Source: Lentisphaeria bacterium
GTDB taxonomy: Bacteria; Verrucomicrobiota; Lentisphaeria; Victivallales; UBA1829
DNA length: 23,305 nt
Assembly (NCBI GenBank): GCA_017540385.1
Contig: JAFYBD010000076.1
Location: 1 to 23,305, forward strand
Direction of reading: 5' to 3'
The notes under the pieces were generated by a model. That model was not told where the DNA came from, did not search any database, and worked only from the letters and a program-made list of their open reading frames with translations. A program made the position numbers and the translations under genes. Position 1 is the first letter of the stretch. Every line of letters begins with the position of its first letter. Below, piece by piece: positions 1 through 7,146 of the stretch.

Positions 1-661
1 AGATGCCGCCGCCGACGCGGGCGAAGAGGGCCTGGGTGGACGCGCCCATGCCGAACGTGAGCATGGTCGTGGTGATCTCGACGAACTTGTGCGAGATGTT
101 GAATCCGGGGGCTACGAGCTGGAGCCCGAGGAACGAGAGACCGTGGGACATGTGTTCGGGCGTGTAGACGAGGCGGTCGAGGATGAAATACCAGACGGTG
201 ATGTCGAGGAGGCCGAAGCCGACGACCGCGAGACCCATGACAGCGCCGGAACGGAACGCGACCTGGAGGCCTTTGTTCAGGCTCTCGCTCGCGCCCTGGG
301 CGGTGCGGCTGGAGGCGGCGGTGGCGGTCTTCATGCCCACGAAACCGCAGAGACCGGAGAAGAAGCCGCCGGTCAGAAACGCGACCGGGACGAAGGGGTT
401 CTGGAGCTTCAGGAAGGCCAGGACGGAGAAGATCACGAAGAGCACGGCGAAGACGATGCCGACGCGGGAATACTGCTGGCGCAGATAGGCCATCGCGCCG
501 TCGCGCACATAGCTGGCGATCTCCTCCATGCGTTCGTTGCCGCGGGAAGCGCGTTTCATGAGGATGTAGCAGAGCGTAGCGGACAGGAGCGCGACAATGG
601 CGCAGATCGGGGCGATCCACCAGATGCCGCCGACGCCGTAAACGGAATCAGACCCGGGCAT
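1..661 (-). CDS. hppA: Membrane-bound ion-translocating pyrophosphatase, N-terminal part (cut by window edge)
   Basis: The enzyme hydrolyses pyrophosphate in the cytoplasmic membrane and uses the energy to pump H+ or Na+. About 220 N-terminal residues are visible; the family is usually near 700. The fragment starts MPGSDSVYGVGGIWWIAP and has several hydrophobic membrane spans, a run of family-type sequence GFFSGLCGFVGMKTATAAS, then FGLLDITVWYFIL, and ends LFARVGGGI. That is just before the place where the family carries its pyrophosphate-binding DVGADLVGKVE motif, so the catalytic residues lie outside the window. The start at 661 is set by GGAGG at 667-671, and a promoter is visible at 707-735. 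It is separated from the glycosyltransferase gene by 137 bases and has its own promoter, so it is probably a separate transcription unit. Ion specificity and K+ dependence cannot be judged from this part. Confidence 0.93.
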   Translation of the reverse strand, partial: MPGSDSVYGVGGIWWIAPICAIVALLSATLCYILMKRASRGNERMEEIASYVRDGAMAYLRQQYSRVGIVFAVLFVIFSVLAFLKLQNPFVPVAFLTGGFFSGLCGFVGMKTATAASSRTAQGASESLNKGLQVAFRSGAVMGLAVVGFGLLDITVWYFILDRLVYTPEHMSHGLSFLGLQLVAPGFNISHKFVEITTTMLTFGMGASTQALFARVGGGI

Positions 662-706
662 AAAAACCTCCGTAATTGTTCGGGACGATTAAAAAAGTGC
701 TCTTTT

Positions 707-735
707 AAAATACACCGTAAAGTCTGTATTTTCAA
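707..735 (-). promoter_or_regulatory. Sigma70-type promoter of hppA
   Basis: On the minus strand TTGAAA (730-735) is followed by exactly 17 bases and TATTTT (707-712). It lies in AT-rich DNA about 45 bases upstream of the hppA start codon. The -10 context GGTGTATTTTAA is the same as at the greA promoter. Confidence 0.65.
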
Positions 736-798
736 ATATAAAACAGCATTTTCCGGGGGTGGGAGACAAGAAAAAAAGGAGGGGAAAGACTGGACGCG

Positions 799-1707
799 TC
801 AGGGGCGCGGCCAGGACTGCGCGGAGTCGCCGGAGCGGGACCGTGCCCATTTCCAGGCGAAAAGCTCGCCGCGGTAGGAGCTCATACGCTGGATGCGGCG
901 GTAGCGGAGCGCATCGCAGAGGCCGGAGAGCCCGTGCGAAACGGCGAGATAACGCACATCACGCAGGGTCTCGACCGCGAGGGAGAGCAGGGCGCGCGGA
1001 AACGACGGACGGCGGCCGGACATGAGACCGTTCGCGACGCCCTCGTTGAAGAACCGTTTGCGGAGCGCGTCCGGTGGGTAGTTGTGGGAATGTTCGACGG
1101 CGGCCTCAGGGACGTACACGATGCGGAGTCCGGAGGCGCGGATCCGGCGCGCCCATTCGATGTCCTCGGAATACTGGAACTTCGGGTCGAAGCGGAACCG
1201 CCGGGCGACGTCGGCCCGGACGCCCGAAAAGACGAGGGAGAACATGAAGTCCCAGGTCGCGGCCACGGAGCCGTCGCCGAAGGCGCGTTCGTAGTCCTTC
1301 CGCACAAGCGGGAAGGCGTCGGGACGCGGGATCTGGTTGCCGTAGACCGCGCCGACGGACGGGTCGCGCAGAGGGGCGACGAGGCGTTCGACGGCGTCGC
1401 GTGACTGCGGCACGGCATCGGAATTATTGAAGACGATGAACTCGCCCCGGGCGGTGTCGAGCGCACGGTTCAGCACCCGCGGAGGATTGTAGGGGAGGCC
1501 GTCCCACGGGACGATCGTGACGGAGGGGAACGTCTTCGCAATCTCAAGCGTGCCGTCGGTGGAAGCGTCGTCGAAGAGCAGGATCTCCATGCGGTCGGCC
1601 GCGGTCTGCTCCGTGAGCATAGTGAGCGTGTCGCGGATGAGCGCGGCGTCGTTATGCGCCCGGACGACGACGGAAATCTGAACTTTGGATGCGACTTCCG
1701 GGGGCAT
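799..1707 (-). CDS. GT2 family glycosyltransferase
   Basis: This is a family 2 (GT-A fold) glycosyltransferase of 302 residues, probably transferring a sugar from a nucleotide sugar in surface polysaccharide or LPS assembly. The N-terminus ISVVVRAHNDAALIRDTL is typical of the family. The nucleotide-binding acidic stretch DDASTDGT is at residues 46-53. The position of the metal-binding DxD reads NNSDA (94-98), as in many rhamnosyltransferase-like members, and the late motif SEDIEWARRIRASG supplies the ED pair expected near the catalytic base. No membrane span is evident. It starts 6 bases after the stop of the upstream phosphodiesterase-like gene, so the two are almost certainly co-transcribed. 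No good ribosome binding site is seen, which fits translational coupling. Donor and acceptor sugars cannot be deduced. Confidence 0.88.
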   Translation of the reverse strand: MPPEVASKVQISVVVRAHNDAALIRDTLTMLTEQTAADRMEILLFDDASTDGTLEIAKTFPSVTIVPWDGLPYNPPRVLNRALDTARGEFIVFNNSDAVPQSRDAVERLVAPLRDPSVGAVYGNQIPRPDAFPLVRKDYERAFGDGSVAATWDFMFSLVFSGVRADVARRFRFDPKFQYSEDIEWARRIRASGLRIVYVPEAAVEHSHNYPPDALRKRFFNEGVANGLMSGRRPSFPRALLSLAVETLRDVRYLAVSHGLSGLCDALRYRRIQRMSSYRGELFAWKWARSRSGDSAQSWPRP

Positions 1708-1713
1708 AAGCGG

Positions 1714-2880
1714 TCAGGCCGGTTGCAATTTGAGGTCGGCGGCGGCGCGTTTCATAAGCCGGAAGAAATCGGCGATCTCGCGGGGCTTCTCCGGCAGAGG
1801 GCGAAGCGAGAGGAAACAGGCCGTGGAATCGGGATCGTCCGGGGAGAACCCGTGCATGCCGGGGATGGGCTTCGCGCCCATGTCGCTCGGGACGATCTGG
1901 ATGCCGGGATCGACCAGGAATATCTCGTCGCCGTAGGCTGCGTCCTTGAAGTCCACGTGAAGTGCGGATTTCTCGTCCGGCGTGAGCCAGTGACCGGGCG
2001 CGCCGGCAACCGCGTCGAGGATCGGTTTGCGCGCTTCGGGTTTCAGGAACCACACGCGGAGCATGGTGGAGTCGTAGCTGACGACGTAATCCGTGCCGAA
2101 CTTGAGCGGGAGGGCTTCGAGCTTCGACTTCAGGTCGACGGACCCCTTCAGCGGGGTCATGCCGTGATCGGAGAAGATGCAGAAATCGAGGTCGCGGCAA
2201 TGGGCGCGCGCGGTCTTCAGCAGGGCGCGCATCTTGCCCGCGAACGCATCCAGCGCGGCGGCGACCACGTCGGGTTCGTGGACGTGGAAATGCAGCATGC
2301 TGTCCAGCCCGGCAGTGTAGATGAAGTAAAACTCCGTGCGTTCCTCCTCCAGCAGGGCCCGCGCGATCTCGATGTTGCGGTCGTCGGACAGATGCCAGTC
2401 GGAGATGTGGAACGGCACGCCGGACTCCGTGAGGACGTCGCGGAGATTCTTCACCGGGGCGAGGCCGTTCGGGGCGAAGATGTCCTGTTTCTCGCAGTAA
2501 TCGAAGAACGGCAGCCGTGCGTACGGGACGCGGTAGAGGTTGAAGTAGCCCGTGAACCCGAATCGGCGCTGCAGAAACACGCTCAAGCGGTGGCGGATGC
2601 GGTGATTGTCGAACACCAGCGAGGGATGCAGGAAAGGATGCAGGAAGCTGAAAAAGGAAAACGGCGACTTCATCCCATGCGGACGGTAGAAAAAGCTGAA
2701 ATGGCCGTGGCGGGTCGGGGGTTCGCCGGTCAGGATCGTGGGGACGCAGGTGGAGGAATAGCCGAACTGCGTGCGCACGGGAAGCCGGACCGGGAATTCG
2801 TCGAGCATGAATTTGTAATGCTGGACGATCTCATACCCGAGGGCGTCGCTGAAGAGAAAGATTTTGACCTTATTGAGCAT
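1714..2880 (-). CDS. Alkaline phosphatase superfamily protein (type I phosphodiesterase / nucleotide pyrophosphatase-like)
   Basis: The 388-residue product has the metal-site pattern of the alkaline phosphatase superfamily: Asp12 in FLFSDALGYE, a Ser/Thr nucleophile region at 42-48 (SSTCVPT) followed by TGEPPTRHG, Asp193 and His197 in GLDSMLHFH, Asp238-His239 in FSDHGM, and His343 in GMHGFSP. Such enzymes hydrolyse or transfer phosphodiesters. The actual substrate is unknown, but the neighbours suggest a cell-surface glycan or lipid. No signal peptide or membrane span is evident. The frame is open up to 2949, but the promoter at 2921-2949 lies inside that extension, so those upstream starts cannot be used. 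ATG at 2880 has AGGA six bases upstream and gives a leader of about 34 bases. ATG at 2907 is a weaker alternative. It is followed by the GT2 gene after 6 bases. Confidence 0.85.
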   Translation of the reverse strand: MLNKVKIFLFSDALGYEIVQHYKFMLDEFPVRLPVRTQFGYSSTCVPTILTGEPPTRHGHFSFFYRPHGMKSPFSFFSFLHPFLHPSLVFDNHRIRHRLSVFLQRRFGFTGYFNLYRVPYARLPFFDYCEKQDIFAPNGLAPVKNLRDVLTESGVPFHISDWHLSDDRNIEIARALLEEERTEFYFIYTAGLDSMLHFHVHEPDVVAAALDAFAGKMRALLKTARAHCRDLDFCIFSDHGMTPLKGSVDLKSKLEALPLKFGTDYVVSYDSTMLRVWFLKPEARKPILDAVAGAPGHWLTPDEKSALHVDFKDAAYGDEIFLVDPGIQIVPSDMGAKPIPGMHGFSPDDPDSTACFLSLRPLPEKPREIADFFRLMKRAAADLKLQPA

Positions 2881-2920
2881 GGAGAGTCCTGCGGATGTCC
2901 TTTTCATAAAGAATTCAGTT

Positions 2921-2949
2921 AATATACCCCCGCTTTTCGAAAAAGTCAA
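2921..2949 (-). promoter_or_regulatory. Promoter of the phosphodiesterase-glycosyltransferase pair
   Basis: On the minus strand TTGACT (2944-2949), a spacer of exactly 17 bases, and TATATT (2921-2926). It lies in the 76-base gap after the nucleotidyltransferase gene. It decides against the longer reading frame of the downstream gene and gives the pair its own transcript, possibly in addition to read-through. Confidence 0.65.
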
Positions 2950-2956
2950 GGCTCGA

Positions 2957-3964
2957 TCAGTTGTAACGCGCCCAGAGTTTCATGAACGCGCCGTCTGGGC
3001 GCGAAGGATCGAGCAGACATTCCGCAAGGAGCCGGAGGAGTTTCACGCGCGGATGGACGGCCAGGGGAGAGAGCAGCCCGGACCACTGATGCGCGGAGTG
3101 AAGCGAGAGCAGCAGGGACTTCAGGGAACGCGGCGCGCTGTCGGCGATTTCGTCGGCGGAGAAGAGCGCGTCGGCGGATGCGATCTTTCCGGTGATCTCC
3201 ACGGCCGCGAGGGTCACGGTGCGGAGCCAGCAGTCGAGCATATGATCCCAGTCGGGCGCGGGACCCGGGGCAGGATTGTATTTGAACTCCAGCGCGGCCT
3301 GGTACGCCGGGACAAGCCAGGAGGCTTCATGATACTTGCGAAGCGCTTCGAGGCGTTCGGTGCCGGTCCTGCGGTAGTCGTGGTGAACGACCAGGATGGC
3401 GTCGCCGCAGCCGAGCGCGGCTTTGTGGATATTGCGGCGGACGAAATCGGCCTGCGCGGGATCGTCGCGGCGCTGACGGGCGAAGAGCAGTCCGGCTCCA
3501 CGGTTCAGGAGCAGGCGCGCGCCCTCGGTCCAGGGGATCTCGGAGAACGGGCGGACGGGCACGCCGTCGAAGACGTCGCGGTCGCCGAAGATGACGTTTC
3601 CGCCTGCGAAGAGCTCCTGGATCATGAGCGTGGAGGCGTCTTTGCACAACGCCCGGACGGAATCGACGCAGTAGAAATCAACGTCGATGGCGAGCTTCGA
3701 GCCCCATTCGGCGGAGATGGAATCGAGCAGTTTGCGGAGGCCGGCGGTCGCACGGGCGCCCTTCATGACGACGAAGAAATCGAGGTCGTTGTAGGGCATG
3801 CCGTCCGGGGTGGCGCCGCCCTCCCCGCGTCCGTAACCTCCGCCGAGGACGACCGCGCGCACGGCGGAGGATTCCGGCGAGGCCGCAAAGGCGGCGGCGA
3901 TGCCTGCGAGGGCTTCGGATATGAGCTTTTCGACCCGGGGGTCCTGTTTTTTCGAGAAAGACAT
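2957..3964 (-). CDS. Nucleotidyltransferase-like protein (Pol beta superfamily fold)
   Basis: The 335-residue protein carries the minimal nucleotidyltransferase signature: VVLGGGYGRGEGG at about 38-50, then DLD at 60-62 (YNDLDFFVV), then a third acidic site at 94-96 (IDVDFY). Together these are the G-S/G-x-D-x-D plus D metal-binding triad of the family. The rest is a helical region of about 220 residues with no motif I recognise. Family members transfer a nucleotide to an antibiotic, protein or sugar; the acceptor here is unknown. I chose ATG 3964 (MSFSKK) because it lies 20 bases after the kinase gene stop. The frame is open further upstream, but only across the kinase coding region. The upstream Shine-Dalgarno sequence is weak. 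It is probably in one operon with the WaaP-like kinase. Confidence 0.78.
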   Translation of the reverse strand: MSFSKKQDPRVEKLISEALAGIAAAFAASPESSAVRAVVLGGGYGRGEGGATPDGMPYNDLDFFVVMKGARATAGLRKLLDSISAEWGSKLAIDVDFYCVDSVRALCKDASTLMIQELFAGGNVIFGDRDVFDGVPVRPFSEIPWTEGARLLLNRGAGLLFARQRRDDPAQADFVRRNIHKAALGCGDAILVVHHDYRRTGTERLEALRKYHEASWLVPAYQAALEFKYNPAPGPAPDWDHMLDCWLRTVTLAAVEITGKIASADALFSADEIADSAPRSLKSLLLSLHSAHQWSGLLSPLAVHPRVKLLRLLAECLLDPSRPDGAFMKLWARYN

Positions 3965-3984
3965 TTGGAAAACGATGTTTGAGT

Positions 3985-4800
3985 TCAGCGGGGCTCGGAG
4001 CAGCCAGTCGGGAGATCGGGGCTGCGGCCGAATTCCTTGCGGTAGAGTTTGACGGCGGTGCGGAGGACGTCCGGCCATATCCTGGCGTCCATCGCCCCCG
4101 CTCTGGGGGTGTAGGCCGCGATGAAACGGAGCGCGTCCCTGCGGGACAGCCCGAGGTCCATCGAGGAGAAGAAGATGCCGGCGAGGTCCTTCACGCGGAA
4201 TCTGCGGCGGATGCGGGGGCGAATCTGCGCCCGGTGAAGGTCGATCACGTGAAGCCGGATGCGTTTCCCGTTCAGGGAGGCCGGGTCGAGCAGGAAATGG
4301 CAGAGGTAGCAGTCGCGGTGGTTGAGGCCGCTGCCGTGCATCCGGGCGCAGGTCACGGCGAGGGCGCGGATGAGGCGGTTTTTGAGCTCGTGGGACGGCG
4401 GATTCGTTTTCCAGTCGCGGCAGAAATCCTCGAGCGAGACCATGCCGACGAGGTCCTCGGTCACGAGGAACGACTCCATGGCGGCCGGATTGACGCCGCG
4501 GATGCCGAACGCGCACGGGGTCATCGTGGGGACTCCGAGCTTGGAGAGGAGCGAGATCGCGAGGTATTCGTTCGCGGAGCCGATCACGGGGAGCTTGAAC
4601 TGCAGGAGATTCTTCCATATCTCGCCCCAGCCGACCGGGCCGTGAAGCTTGATGAAGTAGGACCTGCCGTCCATGGAGAACCGCATCGTCCTGCGGTTCT
4701 TCACGGAGCGGAAGACCTCGCCCTGAACGGCGAAAGCGTGTCCGAACGGGTCTTTGCCCCAGGCTTTCCGAAACGTGTCGGTGAAATAGAGTTTTTCCAT
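3985..4800 (-). CDS. waaP: LPS core heptose kinase family protein (WaaP/RfaP, InaA family)
   Basis: WaaP phosphorylates heptose I of the LPS inner core at the inner face of the cytoplasmic membrane. The 271-residue product is of family size. It has a probable ATP-contacting Lys51 in SYFIKLHG, conserved GSANEYLAISLLSKLGVPT at about 74-92, the catalytic loop HRDCYLCHFLL at 161-171, and VIDLHRAQ (Asp187) as the metal-binding DFG equivalent. Asp163 aligns with the catalytic Asp162 reported for the E. coli enzyme. The start at 4800 is 12 bases after the stop of the chagasin-like gene, so the genes are probably co-transcribed. gmhA elsewhere in the window supports a heptose-containing LPS core. The family assignment is firm; that the acceptor is heptose I is inferred from the family. 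Confidence 0.88.
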   Translation of the reverse strand: MEKLYFTDTFRKAWGKDPFGHAFAVQGEVFRSVKNRRTMRFSMDGRSYFIKLHGPVGWGEIWKNLLQFKLPVIGSANEYLAISLLSKLGVPTMTPCAFGIRGVNPAAMESFLVTEDLVGMVSLEDFCRDWKTNPPSHELKNRLIRALAVTCARMHGSGLNHRDCYLCHFLLDPASLNGKRIRLHVIDLHRAQIRPRIRRRFRVKDLAGIFFSSMDLGLSRRDALRFIAAYTPRAGAMDARIWPDVLRTAVKLYRKEFGRSPDLPTGCSEPR

Positions 4801-4812
4801 GGCGCGTGTCCG

Positions 4813-5331
4813 TCAGAGTTGGTTCCGGTACGTGACGTTTCCCTTCGAATCGGTCATGGGGACCGGGGCTTCGTCGGGCGGGAGTTCGCGGGGATCGCTC
4901 GCGGCCTCCTCGGGGGTGCCCGTGGCCTTGATCATGATCTCGAACGTGCGGGCCGGAGCGGCGTTCTCCCAGGAGCGTTTGTACTCCAGGGCGATCCCGC
5001 AGATGCCGGGTCCGATCACGCGGTAGGCGAAATAATGGGTCCCGCCCTGCCCCGCGACGGGAAGCGCGCCGGAAGCGCCGGAATCGGCCTGGTAGAGGTC
5101 GCCCTTCTCCGAGAGGATCTGGACGTCGCCCGCGCCGTGCCGGGGATACCAGCCGTAGCCGGTCGTGGGATTCGACCTCAGCCCGACCGTGACCGTGTCG
5201 CCCACGCGGAGCTCGAACGTGCTGCCGGAATCCTTCTCGGTCAGCTCGAGCTGTCGCGGGGAACGGCAGGAAGCGACCAGGAGAAGGAGGCAGAACGGAA
5301 CAAGCCTGGCGAGTATCCCGGAAAACTTCAT
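4813..5331 (-). CDS. Chagasin-like (MEROPS I42) cysteine peptidase inhibitor, lipoprotein
   Basis: The 172-residue protein starts with a lysine-containing n-region and a hydrophobic stretch ending in the lipobox VASC, with Cys22 as the lipid-modified residue, so it should be anchored in a membrane facing the periplasm or exterior. The mature part shows the three inhibitory loops of the chagasin fold: SNPTTGYGW at 53-61, GQGG at 94-97, and YKRSWE at 117-122 (family form RPW). These loops block the active site of papain-type cysteine peptidases. The C-terminal tail of about 40 residues is proline/acid rich. It lies 42 bases after the hcp stop and 12 bases before the kinase gene. No promoter was seen in the gap, so it may be read from the hcp promoter. 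The target peptidase is not in the window. Confidence 0.85.
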   Translation of the reverse strand: MKFSGILARLVPFCLLLLVASCRSPRQLELTEKDSGSTFELRVGDTVTVGLRSNPTTGYGWYPRHGAGDVQILSEKGDLYQADSGASGALPVAGQGGTHYFAYRVIGPGICGIALEYKRSWENAAPARTFEIMIKATGTPEEAASDPRELPPDEAPVPMTDSKGNVTYRNQL

Positions 5332-5373
5332 GAGGTCAGACCCTTGGCGAGGTTGGCGGAGACGCGCGGGGCG

Positions 5374-6942
5374 TCAGTTGCCCGCCATCATGGCTTCGGC
5401 GTCGGCTTCCGGCGTGTCGATGGGCTTGACGCCGTAGTCGCGGGTCAGGACTTCGACGACGGACGGAGCGAAGAAGGCCGGGAAGGCCGGTCCGAGGCGA
5501 ATGTTCTTGAAGCCGAGCGTGAGGAGCGACAGGAAGACGGCGAGGTCACGCTGTTCGTACCAGGAGAGGACGAACGACACGGGGAGCTTCTCCAGCGTGC
5601 GGATGCCGAGGGCGTTCTGGAGCTCCAGGACGATGCGGACGATGGAATACGCGTCGCCGCTTTGGCCGGCGTCGAGAATGCGCGGGATGCCGTTGATCTT
5701 GCCGAGGTCGAGCTTGTTGAAGCGGTACTTGGCGCAGCCGGCCGTGAGGATCACGGTGTCGGCGGGGAGAGCCTTCACGAGCCCGGTGTAGTATTCGCGG
5801 CGGGGATCGCGTCCGTCGCTGCCGGCGATCACGATGAAACGGCGGATGCTACCGCTCTCGACGTATCGGGCGATCTGGGAGATGACGGAGCAGACCTGAT
5901 GATGGCCGAAGCCTGCGGTGAGGACGGCATTGTCAAGCGGCGCGGGCGGGGGAAGCGTCCGTGCGAGCTCGATCACGGCGGAGAAATCCTTCTGCATGCC
6001 GATGTGGCGGTGCGTGATGTGCGGCACGCCCTTGCAGCCGACCATGCCGGTGGTGAAGATGCGGCCGCGGTAGGCGTCCTGAACGGGGGTGATGCAGTTC
6101 GAATTGACCACGATCGGGCCGTTGAACGAGGCGAAATCCTGCGGCTGGGTCCACCAGGAGCCGCCGTAGTTGCCGCGGAGATGGGCGAATTTGCGAAGCG
6201 CGGGATAGGTGTGCGCGGAGAGGAGTTCGCCGTGCGTGTAGACGTCGATCCCGGCGTGTTCGGTCTGGATCAGGAGTTCCTCGAGGTCCTTCAGGTCCTG
6301 CCCGGACATCAGGATGCCGGGGCGGGAGCCGACTTCGCAGGGGATCTGCGTCATGGTCGGGGAACCATAGGTTTCGGTGTTGGCCTCGTCGAGCAGGGCC
6401 ATGGCGATGGAGGCGATGCGGCCACATTCGACGATGAGGAGCGCGAGACGTTCGAGCGTGGTCTCGGGCTTGGCCGCGGCCGAAAGGGCCTTGATGATGA
6501 AATTGTAGATCGCGTTGTCCTCGTATCCGAGGGCGAGCGCATGGAAGGTGAAGGCGCAGACGCCCTTCACGCCGTAGACGAGTATCTCGCGGTAGCTGCG
6601 TTCCTCCGGGTCCTTGACGGAGAGGATGGAGGGATCGGGGGCCTGAACGTCGGAATCGAGGGTCTTCAGGGCGCGTTTGGCCTCGTCGATGAGGGCGTAG
6701 ATGCGGTCGGGGTTGAAATTGGTATCCGTGAGCGTGGCGGACATGGCGCGGACGATGAACCTGCTGAACTCGCGGGTGACATTGGTGCGGCCTTCGAGGG
6801 TGAGCGCGACGGCTTTCAGTTCGGCGACGAGCCGGTCCTGAAGATTGGCGGTCTCGGTCGTTTCACCGCAGCGGCCGCTGACCGTGCATCCTTTGTTTCC
6901 ACTGGCCTCCTGGCATTGATAACAGAACATGGAACCTTCCAT
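5374..6942 (-). CDS. hcp: Hybrid-cluster protein (hydroxylamine / NO reductase family), divergent active site
   Basis: The family reduces hydroxylamine or NO using a [4Fe-4S] cluster and a 4Fe-2S-2O hybrid cluster. The 522-residue product has the N-terminal cluster motif CX2CX8CX5C (Cys7, 10, 19, 25) and the full family length and order. Of the hybrid-cluster ligands I recognise His237 (VYTHGE), Cys283 (NSNC), Cys403 (TAGCAKYRFNK) and Glu463 (SWYEQ). The family's GGCDG persulfide cysteine is Ser375 here (AGSDG), the GQCND cysteine is Ser428 (GQSGDAYS), the usual Glu is Asp269, and the Lys after WYEQ is Arg465. It is therefore probably not a standard Hcp. The start at 6942 has AAGGAG nine bases upstream; ATG 6930 (MFCYQC, the usual family start) is an alternative. 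Transcribed from the promoter at 7006-7034. Confidence 0.93.
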   Translation of the reverse strand: MEGSMFCYQCQEASGNKGCTVSGRCGETTETANLQDRLVAELKAVALTLEGRTNVTREFSRFIVRAMSATLTDTNFNPDRIYALIDEAKRALKTLDSDVQAPDPSILSVKDPEERSYREILVYGVKGVCAFTFHALALGYEDNAIYNFIIKALSAAAKPETTLERLALLIVECGRIASIAMALLDEANTETYGSPTMTQIPCEVGSRPGILMSGQDLKDLEELLIQTEHAGIDVYTHGELLSAHTYPALRKFAHLRGNYGGSWWTQPQDFASFNGPIVVNSNCITPVQDAYRGRIFTTGMVGCKGVPHITHRHIGMQKDFSAVIELARTLPPPAPLDNAVLTAGFGHHQVCSVISQIARYVESGSIRRFIVIAGSDGRDPRREYYTGLVKALPADTVILTAGCAKYRFNKLDLGKINGIPRILDAGQSGDAYSIVRIVLELQNALGIRTLEKLPVSFVLSWYEQRDLAVFLSLLTLGFKNIRLGPAFPAFFAPSVVEVLTRDYGVKPIDTPEADAEAMMAGN

Positions 6943-7001
6943 CGGGACAGTCTCCTTTATAAAAACGGTTTCGGGTTTCGGGGCGACACAGGAATCCCCG
7001 T

Positions 7002-7014
7002 GTGTATTTTACAC
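7002..7014. promoter_or_regulatory. Dyad overlapping the hcp -10, possible operator
   Basis: GTGTA-TTT-TACAC is a perfect five-base dyad with a three-base centre, lying over the -10 element of the hcp promoter. A regulator bound here would block polymerase. Which regulator is unknown; it is not a classic FNR or NsrR site. Confidence 0.4.
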
Positions 7015-7034
7015 GCTGAAAGGCCGTTTGTCAA
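7006..7034 (-). promoter_or_regulatory. Strong sigma70-type promoter of hcp
   Basis: On the minus strand a consensus TTGACA (7029-7034), exactly 17 bases, and TAAAAT (7006-7011), about 64 bases upstream of the hcp start codon. It is the best -35 match in the window. Confidence 0.72.
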
Positions 7035-7047
7035 ATAGTTTCCGCGG

Positions 7048-7078
7048 AAAAGGGCCATCATTTGCGAAAAATGACGGC
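7048..7078 (-). terminator. Rho-independent terminator after glnS
   Basis: On the minus strand GCCGTCATTT, loop TTCGC and AAATGATGGC form a 10-pair stem (7054-7078) followed by CCTTTT. One pair is G-U on the minus strand but A-C on the plus strand, so the hairpin fits transcription from glnS (stop at 7147) and insulates hcp. Confidence 0.62.
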
Positions 7079-7146
7079 GCGACGGCCGGAACCACCGGAA
7101 AAACGGCGGAACCGGCGAGCGTTTCGAATAGCGTGAACCGGCCCGG

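Noticed and set aside
3979..7038. A very long plus-strand open frame (1019 codons) and several other long antisense frames
   Set aside because: They lie opposite well-recognised genes (waaP, chagasin-like, hcp), have no family motifs and have the Gly/Asp/Glu/Val-rich composition of the antisense of GC-rich genes.
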